This document shows positions 58,750 through 64,000 of a stretch of DNA of 64,000 nucleotides, piece by piece. Below the pieces are notes generated by a model. It worked only from the letters and a program-made list of their open reading frames with translations. It ran no database searches and was not told the origin of the DNA. Numbering within the stretch: the first letter of the stretch is position 1; each line of letters starts with the position of its first letter. The DNA is from Acidimicrobiales bacterium. Lineage in GTDB: Bacteria; Actinomycetota; Acidimicrobiia; Acidimicrobiales; Acidimicrobilacustridaceae. The position numbers were made by a program, and so were the translations under genes. The stretch spans positions 62,001-126,000 of the forward strand of contig JALOLR010000009.1 of assembly GCA_025455885.1 (NCBI GenBank), in the 5' to 3' direction.

Positions 58750-59820
58750 CTACCCGAGCACCCTCGCGTAGAGCTCGAGGTAGACCTCGGCGAGGTGGTC
58801 CATGGAGAACTCGGCGGCACGCTCCTCCCCCGAAGCCACCAGCCGACGGGCGACGTCCCGGTCGGTGAGGACGCGACGCAACGCGGCAGCGAGCGCCGCG
58901 GCGTCACCCGGCGGCACCAGGAGACCGTCCCGGTCGCTCCGGGCCACGTTGGCGTAGCCGGGGAGGTCGCTGGCCACGACCGGGGTGTGGGCGGCCATCG
59001 CCTCGAGCAGCACGACGCCGAAGGACTCGCCGTGCAACGACGGGGCGCAGAAGACGTCGGCGCCCAGCAGTCGGGCCGCCTTCTCCTCGTCGGACACCCG
59101 GCCGAGCCACTCGACCCGGACGTCGCCGGCGGATCGGCGCCGCAGCACCTCGGTCTCGGGCCCGTCGCCGGCCACCCAGAGCCGCACGTCGGTGGGGAGC
59201 TCGGCCATGGCCTCGAGCAGGACGGCCAGGCCCTTGCGGGGCTCGTGGCGGCCGAGGAAGAGGATGGTGGGGCCCTCGGTCGGCCACGGGGTCCCCTTCG
59301 CGTACGGACCGAGCTCGACGCCGTTGAAGGTCAGCTCGTACTGCCCGCCGAGGCCCTTCACGGCCATGGCGCGGGCCTCGGCGGACACCGCACAGCGCAG
59401 GTCGAGCTTGTCGGCCCCCCAGCGCACGAGCGGTCCGAGCCAGCGGTACGACGCGCTCTCGCCGGCGGCGTGGAACGTGCCGAGGAGCGGCTGGGACTTG
59501 AAGAGCAGGGCGGTGTGGGTGGGCCCGGGGGCGAGCGGCTCGTGGAGGTGCACGATGTCGAAGCGCTCGTCGCGCAACGCGCGGATGGTGCGGAGCTGTG
59601 CCGAGACGTCGGGGGCGACCGGGGCCATCGAGCCGTTCGCGGCGGTCGGGATGCTGTCGCCGAGCGGGGTGACCCCGGCGTCGGGCGGCGGGCCGTCGCA
59701 GGGACCGAGGACCCGCACGTCGTGGTCCATCGACCGCAGCGTCCTGGCCAGGCCGAGCACCTGGCCCTGCACGCCCCCCGGCACGGTGAGGCTGTACGGG
59801 CAGATCATCCCGATGCGCAT
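58750..59820 (-). CDS. pimA: GT4-family glycosyltransferase, PimA-like phosphatidylinositol mannosyltransferase
   Basis: Probably transfers mannose from GDP-mannose to phosphatidylinositol on the cytoplasmic face. The 356-residue GT-B protein has RIGMICPYSLTVPGGVQGQVLGLA at the N-terminus, HLHEPLAPG, LFLGRHEPRKGL and the donor-site motif CAPSLHGESFGVVLLEAMA. It resembles mycobacterial PimA (Rv2610c) and lies in the same pgsA-acyltransferase-pimA order. The ATG overlaps the patA stop by one base (TGATG). Confidence 0.88.
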   Translation of the reverse strand: MRIGMICPYSLTVPGGVQGQVLGLARTLRSMDHDVRVLGPCDGPPPDAGVTPLGDSIPTAANGSMAPVAPDVSAQLRTIRALRDERFDIVHLHEPLAPGPTHTALLFKSQPLLGTFHAAGESASYRWLGPLVRWGADKLDLRCAVSAEARAMAVKGLGGQYELTFNGVELGPYAKGTPWPTEGPTILFLGRHEPRKGLAVLLEAMAELPTDVRLWVAGDGPETEVLRRRSAGDVRVEWLGRVSDEEKAARLLGADVFCAPSLHGESFGVVLLEAMAAHTPVVASDLPGYANVARSDRDGLLVPPGDAAALAAALRRVLTDRDVARRLVASGEERAAEFSMDHLAEVYLELYARVLG

Positions 59821-60812
59821 CACCGTCCCCCGGGTGCGGACGGGGGGCCGGTGGCGGCGCGGGCGGCGGCCGCCGTCGGGGAGGACGGTCCGGTCGACGG
59901 ACGCCGGTACGGCTTGCCCATCGCCTCGAGGGCGTCGTAGTCGCTCGGCCAGTTGGGTTGCTGGAGGTGCCACTGGAGCGGGGCGATGCGGATGAACCCC
60001 TCGAGCTGGCCGGCGAGTTCCTGGGTGACGCGGACCACGTCGGCGCGGAACCCGCCGTGGCGGTCGGTGTCGAGCGGCGGATGGACGATGGCGCGATGGC
60101 CCCGACCCTCGTGGAAGACGGCAGTGGGCAGGAGGGGCGCGCCGGTGCGCAGCGCCAGGGTGGCCGGTCCGGGGGGGATGGTCGTCGTCTCGCCGAAGAA
60201 GTCGACCTCGACCCCGTCGCCGACCAGGTCGCGGTCGCAGAGGAGGCACACGATGTGGTTGTCCTTCAACGCCCGCAGCACCGTGGGCGCGGCCTCGGGT
60301 CCGAGGGGGACGATCCGGATGCCGAGGTTCTCGCGGAGGTCGGCGAAGAACTCGAAGAGCGACGGGGGCTCGACCGGCTCGACGACGACCGTCACCGGGG
60401 TCGGGGCCACGTGGCGCAGCCACACCCCGCACCACTCCCAGCCCCCCAGATGGGGCAGCGCCAGGATCACGCCGCGCCCCTGGTCGAGCGCGCCGGTGAT
60501 GTGCTCGAACCCGTCGACGGTGATCGCCGCGTCGAGCTCCTCGAACGACGTGCCCGGCAACCGGAAGGACTCGACCCAGTACCGCGCGTAGCTGTCGAAC
60601 GTGGCGTCGACGGCCCGGTCGAGGTCACGGCCGTCGAGCTCGGGCCCGATGGCCCGGCGCAGGTGGCGGGCGACGAGCATCCGGCGTTCCCGGGAGATCG
60701 TGGCCGCGGCCCGCGACAGCACCCGGGCGGTGAGGGAGGCCACCGGCAGCGGGACGTGACGCACGTAGGCGGCGCTGCCCTTGTAGGCAGCGGTGACGGG
60801 ATCGAGGCCCAT
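59820..60812 (-). CDS. PatA-like phosphatidylinositol mannoside acyltransferase
   Basis: The 330-residue LpxL/HtrB-family acyltransferase probably acylates mannose of PIM1/PIM2. The catalytic H-x4-E motif is at residues 121-126 (LPHLGGWEW). Further family segments are VVVEPVEPPSLFEFFADLR, CDRDLVGDGVEVDFFGETTTIP and FHEGRGHRAIVHPP. The C-terminus is a Pro/Ser/Ala tail. It is followed by pimA and preceded (5 nt) by pgsA, matching Rv2611c in position. The mannose-lipid substrate is inferred from context. Confidence 0.85.
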   Translation of the reverse strand: MGLDPVTAAYKGSAAYVRHVPLPVASLTARVLSRAAATISRERRMLVARHLRRAIGPELDGRDLDRAVDATFDSYARYWVESFRLPGTSFEELDAAITVDGFEHITGALDQGRGVILALPHLGGWEWCGVWLRHVAPTPVTVVVEPVEPPSLFEFFADLRENLGIRIVPLGPEAAPTVLRALKDNHIVCLLCDRDLVGDGVEVDFFGETTTIPPGPATLALRTGAPLLPTAVFHEGRGHRAIVHPPLDTDRHGGFRADVVRVTQELAGQLEGFIRIAPLQWHLQQPNWPSDYDALEAMGKPYRRPSTGPSSPTAAAARAATGPPSAPGGR

Positions 60813-60817
60813 CGGCC

Positions 60818-61501
60818 TCAGCGTCGGGATCGGGAACGCAGACCGCTGCGCCACTGCGGCGACGTGGAACGCGCCGCCCGCCGCCGCGACGCCCGGCGGG
60901 CGGTGACGACCGGCGGGCGTTCGCGTGACGCCTGGCGCCAGACCTTCACGAAGCGCTGGCCGGCGGTGACCAGGGTGAGCACGAGCATCACCCAGAGCAC
61001 GGGGACGAGCAGCGTCTGGAACAGGAGGCCGAGGCCGAGCAGCACGAGACGCTCGGCGCGCTCCATGATGCCGCCCCTGGCGTCGAAGCCGAGCGACTCG
61101 GCCTTGGCCCGCTCGTAGCTGATGACGAGCGACGCGGCGAGCACGGCCATGGGCAGCAGCGGAGCCAGCCCGCCGTCGGTGGTGGCCAGGTACCAGGCCA
61201 CGCCGCCGAGGACCAGCGAGTCGGACACGCGGTCGGCGGTGCTGTCGAAGAACGCACCACGTGGCCCGGCGGTGCCAGACGCCTTGGCGACGGCGCCGTC
61301 GAGGGCGTCGGGGATGCCGGTGAGGACCAGCAGCAACAGGCCGAGGTGCAGGTTGCCCGCGCCGATGGCCACGGCCGCGCCGGCCGCCATGACGACCCCG
61401 AGCGCGGTGAGGTGGTCGGCGGAGATCCCGGTGCGGCGGATGTTGCGGCCGACGGGGCGGAGCCCCTTCTCGATGTTCGAACGCCAGTGCCCGTCGAGCA
61501 T
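60818..61501 (-). CDS. pgsA: CDP-alcohol phosphatidyltransferase, PI(P) synthase-like
   Basis: The 227-residue membrane protein joins CDP-diacylglycerol to an alcohol, here probably inositol (1-)phosphate given the PIM genes after it. The family motif D-x2-DG-x2-A-x9-G-x3-D-x3-D is complete: D65, D68, G69, A72, G82, D86, D90. The usual Arg after the Ala is Lys73. About six helices; the tail is Arg/Ser-rich. GGGAG lies 5 nt before ATG 61501. It is first gene of the pgsA-patA-pimA operon; a TAGCCT at 61564-61569 (minus strand) may be its -10. Confidence 0.9.
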   Translation of the reverse strand: MLDGHWRSNIEKGLRPVGRNIRRTGISADHLTALGVVMAAGAAVAIGAGNLHLGLLLLVLTGIPDALDGAVAKASGTAGPRGAFFDSTADRVSDSLVLGGVAWYLATTDGGLAPLLPMAVLAASLVISYERAKAESLGFDARGGIMERAERLVLLGLGLLFQTLLVPVLWVMLVLTLVTAGQRFVKVWRQASRERPPVVTARRASRRRAARSTSPQWRSGLRSRSRR

Positions 61502-61657
61502 GGCTGCTCCCGTCGGTGAGTCGTGGCCCCCGTTCGCGACGGGCGCCGAATGTGCCCGGCAGGCTACCAGCAGGTCCTCGGTGGTCGACGTACGCTCCAG
61601 CGAGGAGCCCGTGCGACATCGGTGGTCACCCCGCGGGGCCGCCCGGAAGGAGTCCAG

Positions 61658-63730
61658 GTGGAGGTCGTGGCGACGGATCGGATCCGCAACGTGGCCCTCG
61701 TCGGGCACGGCGGGTCCGGCAAGACCACCCTCGCCGAGGCGCTCCTCGTCGAGGCCGGGGTGCTCGGTCGGGCCGGCCGGGTGGAGGACGGCACGACGGT
61801 GTGCGACACCGAGCCCGAGGAGCACCGGCACCGCCTCTCGGTCTCCCTGGCGCTGGCCCCTTTCGAGTGGAAGGGCCACAAGGTCAACCTGATCGACACC
61901 CCCGGCTACCCGGACTTCGAGGACGCCGCCGTGACGGCACTCGGGGTCGTCGACCTGGCCGTGTTCGTGGTGAGCGCCGTCGACGGCGTGGAGGCCCAGA
62001 CCCGCCGGCTCTGGCAGGTGGCCGAGTCCCTCGGACTGCCCCGCATGGTGTTCGTCAACAAGTTGGACCGCGACCGATCGTCGTTCGACGCCACGCTCAC
62101 CGAGCTGCGCGAGGTCTTCGGCGCGGGCGTGGCCCCTCTCGAGCTGCCGATCGGGACCGAGGGGGCGTTCCACGGGGTCGCCGATCTGCTCACCGACACG
62201 GCGTACCTCTACGACGGGGGCACCCACACCGCCGGGCCGGTCCCCGACGAGATGGCGGACGTCGAGCACGAGGTGCACGACAACCTGGTCGAGGGGATCG
62301 TGGTCGCCGACGACGAGGTGCTCGAGCGGTATCTGACCGGGGAGACGCCCGCGTTCGAGGAGCTCGAGCGGCTGCTGGCCGTCGGCGTGGACGACGCCAC
62401 CGTGTTCCCGGTGGTGTGCGGCTCGGCGACGGAGGTGATCGGTGTCGACCGGCTGGCCGACTTCATCTGCGAGATCGGTCCGTCACCGCTCGACCGGCCC
62501 CCGATCGAGGTCGAAGCGGGCGACACCCTCGTCGAGGTGGTCCCCGATGCCACCGGCCAGCCGTTGGCCCAGGTGTTCCGCACCATGTCGGACCCGTTCG
62601 TCGGGCGGGTGGCGCTGTTCAAGGTGCTGTCGGGCACGGTGGCCCAGGACGACCACCTGGTGAACGGGCGCACGGGGGCCGACGAGCGGCTGCACGGGAT
62701 CTTCACGTTCCGGGGCCGGGACCGCGACGAGGTGGCGGCGGTGCCCGCCGGCGACATCGCCGCGGTCGCCAAGCTGAACGACGCCGCGGCCGGTGACACC
62801 CTCGCCCCGAAGGGCACCCCGGTCGTCGTGCCCGCGCCGTCGCCGTCGGAGCCGGTGGCGTCGGTCGCCGTGGCGGCCGCCTCACCCGCCGACGAGGACA
62901 AGCTGGCCACCGCGCTGCACCGGATCCTCGTGGACGATCCGGCGTTGCGCCTCGACCGTGACGACGAGATCGGCCAGACGGTGCTGTCGGGGCTCGGCGA
63001 GATGCACCTGGCGGTGACGATCGAGCGGCTGGCGCGGGCGTTCGGCGTGGAGGTGGTCACCGAGGACGTGCGCACCGCGTTCCGCGAGACGATCACCTCC
63101 ACCGGCCGCGCCGAGGGCCGGCACAAGAAGCAGAGCGGCGGCCACGGCCAGTTCGGGGTGGCGGAGCTGGTCGTCGAGCCCCTCGACCGGGGTGAGGGGT
63201 TCGAGTTCGTCGACGAGATCGTCGGCGGGGCCATCCCGAAGGGGTTCGTGCACGCCGTGGAGAAGGGCGTCGTCGAGGCCATGGCCGAGGGCGGCGTCCA
63301 CGGGTTCCCGGTGGTGGACGTCCGGGTGCGGTGCGTGGACGGCAAGCACCATCCGGTCGACTCGTCGGAGATGAGCTTCAAGATGGCGGGACGCCTGGCC
63401 CTGCGGGCGGCGCTCACCGACGCCGGTCCGGTCGTCCTCGAGCCGGTCTCCCGCGTCGAGGTCACGGTGCCCACCGAGATGCAGGGCGACGTGATGGGCG
63501 ACCTGAACAGCCGGCGGGCGCGGGTGCTGGGCACGGAGCCGGGGGACGCCGGGGACACGACGATCCTGGCGGAGGTCCCCGCCTCGGAGCTGACGCACTA
63601 CGGCACGGACCTCCGGTCGCGCACCGGTGGCCGCGGCCGGTTCCACGTGACGCCGTCGCGCTACGACGTCCTCCCCGACCACCTCGCCGCCGCGGTGATC
63701 GCCGGGCGGCCCGACGAGCGCCACGGGTAG
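61658..63730 (+). CDS. elongation factor G-like translational GTPase
   Basis: The 690-residue EF-G paralogue (as mycobacterial FusA2) has G1 GHGGSGKTTLAEAL (canonical EF-G has GHVDAGKTT), G3 LIDTPGYPDFED and G4 VNKLDRDRSSFD. Domain II (about residues 300-400), domain III, domain IV (KKQSGGHGQFGVAELVVEPL, GGAIPKGFVHAVEKG) and domain V follow. The switch I RGITI motif of true EF-G is absent (EEHRHRLSV instead), so it probably is not the main translocase. GTG 61658 was chosen because GGAAGGAG ends 5 nt upstream; the frame opens earlier. Confidence 0.88.
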   Translation: MEVVATDRIRNVALVGHGGSGKTTLAEALLVEAGVLGRAGRVEDGTTVCDTEPEEHRHRLSVSLALAPFEWKGHKVNLIDTPGYPDFEDAAVTALGVVDLAVFVVSAVDGVEAQTRRLWQVAESLGLPRMVFVNKLDRDRSSFDATLTELREVFGAGVAPLELPIGTEGAFHGVADLLTDTAYLYDGGTHTAGPVPDEMADVEHEVHDNLVEGIVVADDEVLERYLTGETPAFEELERLLAVGVDDATVFPVVCGSATEVIGVDRLADFICEIGPSPLDRPPIEVEAGDTLVEVVPDATGQPLAQVFRTMSDPFVGRVALFKVLSGTVAQDDHLVNGRTGADERLHGIFTFRGRDRDEVAAVPAGDIAAVAKLNDAAAGDTLAPKGTPVVVPAPSPSEPVASVAVAAASPADEDKLATALHRILVDDPALRLDRDDEIGQTVLSGLGEMHLAVTIERLARAFGVEVVTEDVRTAFRETITSTGRAEGRHKKQSGGHGQFGVAELVVEPLDRGEGFEFVDEIVGGAIPKGFVHAVEKGVVEAMAEGGVHGFPVVDVRVRCVDGKHHPVDSSEMSFKMAGRLALRAALTDAGPVVLEPVSRVEVTVPTEMQGDVMGDLNSRRARVLGTEPGDAGDTTILAEVPASELTHYGTDLRSRTGGRGRFHVTPSRYDVLPDHLAAAVIAGRPDERHG

Positions 63731-63741
63731 GTGGACCGCTC

Positions 63742-64000
63742 ATGAGCTCCTACGACCTGTCGTCGCTGCCCCCGGCCGACGCCGTCGTGGCACTGCGATC
63801 CTTCCCCCGCCGCTACCGCAGCGCGTTGCGCCCGCTCGACGACGACGAGAGCGTCGACGAGCTCGCCCAGCGCCTGGGCCCCGACGGCCAGAGCGCGGTC
63901 GAGCTGGTCGTCGACGCCGTCCGGACCTGGGCCCTGCAGCGCGAGGCCCTGCACCAGATCCGGCTGGCCGCCACCCCGCTGCTGCACGCCGCGGTCGTCG
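63742..64000 (+). CDS. hypothetical protein, N-terminal part (cut by right edge)
   Basis: An open frame from ATG 63742, 11 nt after the EF-G-like stop, encodes 86 residues to the window end without a stop: it starts MSSYDLSSLPPADAVVALRS and continues with FPRRYRSALRPLDDDESVDE. It looks soluble and helical with an acidic patch. Not recognised. Coding is supported by codon usage and close spacing to the upstream gene. Confidence 0.6.
   Translation, partial: MSSYDLSSLPPADAVVALRSFPRRYRSALRPLDDDESVDELAQRLGPDGQSAVELVVDAVRTWALQREALHQIRLAATPLLHAAVV

Noticed and set aside
61523-61657. Upstream extension of the EF-G-like protein
   Set aside because: It lacks similarity to EF-G N-termini and lies in the promoter gap. 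GTG 61658 has an excellent Shine-Dalgarno sequence.
1-64000. CRISPR arrays, rRNA, tRNA, tmRNA, insertion sequences with recognisable transposases, prophage genes
   Set aside because: Looked for on both strands and not seen. The only repeat families are the moxR-proA array and the two DUF559-flanking hairpins.

Overview
The window is very GC-rich, gene-dense DNA with short intergenic gaps and many GTG starts. Gene content points to Actinomycetota: a phosphatidylinositol/PIM cassette (pgsA-patA-pimA), class II DAHP synthase, a PspA homologue, SulP and PaaX-type genes, and an order from pgsA to hisS/aspS that resembles Mycobacterium tuberculosis Rv2612c to Rv2572c. The interruptions and the radical SAM/DUF2344 pair suggest a deep-branching class such as Acidimicrobiia. 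That class assignment is inference; no rRNA or marker alignment is available here.

Layout. 1-1.1 kb: a membrane protein (cut by the left edge) and nadD on the minus strand. 1.3-10.6 kb, plus strand: an alternative sigma-70 factor, aroG-type DAHP synthase, sulfite reductase plus APS/PAPS reductase, then a PaaX-like regulator translationally coupled to a SulP permease and an MFS exporter. 10.6-14.7 kb, minus: CoxE-like VWA protein, MoxR ATPase, a four-copy intergenic repeat, proA. 14.8-18 kb, plus: coiled-coil protein, murJ, pspA. 18-28.8 kb, mostly minus: truncated PIN gene, proB, obgE, a four-gene Flp/TadE/TadE/TadG cassette, dgt (plus), rpmA, rplU, RNase E/G. 28.8-41.6 kb: DUF2344 and radical SAM genes, aspS, hisS, two secreted beta-propeller proteins (plus), rel, apt. 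41.6-48.2 kb, minus: secF, secD, yajC, tgt, a membrane protein, queA. 48.2-49.4 kb: a DUF559/AbiEi-type gene bracketed by two nearly identical 48-nt hairpins. 49.5-61.5 kb: ruvB, ruvA, ruvC (minus), an ABC exporter (plus), peroxiredoxin, yebC, pdxT, pdxS, a DUF3048 lipoprotein, a degenerate M48 protein, pimA, patA, pgsA. 61.6 kb to the right edge, plus: an EF-G-like GTPase and a partial gene.

How the genes fit together. Most encode core functions: ribosome and translation (L21, L27, Obg, AspRS, HisRS, queuosine tRNA modification), stringent response (Rel), Sec secretion, Holliday-junction processing (RuvABC), pyridoxal phosphate (PdxST), proline, NAD, assimilatory sulfate reduction and PIM lipid synthesis. 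Accessory material sits between these blocks: Tad-type pilin genes, secreted propellers, the hairpin-flanked nuclease-like gene, an interspersed repeat and a decayed PIN gene.

Most notable observations: (1) the hairpin-bracketed DUF559 gene between queA and ruvB, a candidate small mobile unit; (2) at least eleven genes with a TAnnnT hexamer 6-9 nt before the start codon and usually no Shine-Dalgarno sequence, indicating widespread leaderless transcription; (3) two 16-17-codon upstream ORFs, probably leaderless, whose stops overlap the start of apt and of the gene before murJ (GTGA); (4) a pilin with a long Thr/Pro and Ig-like extension; (5) an M48 homologue lacking HExxH; and (6) a perfect 14-bp palindrome on the -35 region of the sulfite reductase promoter.
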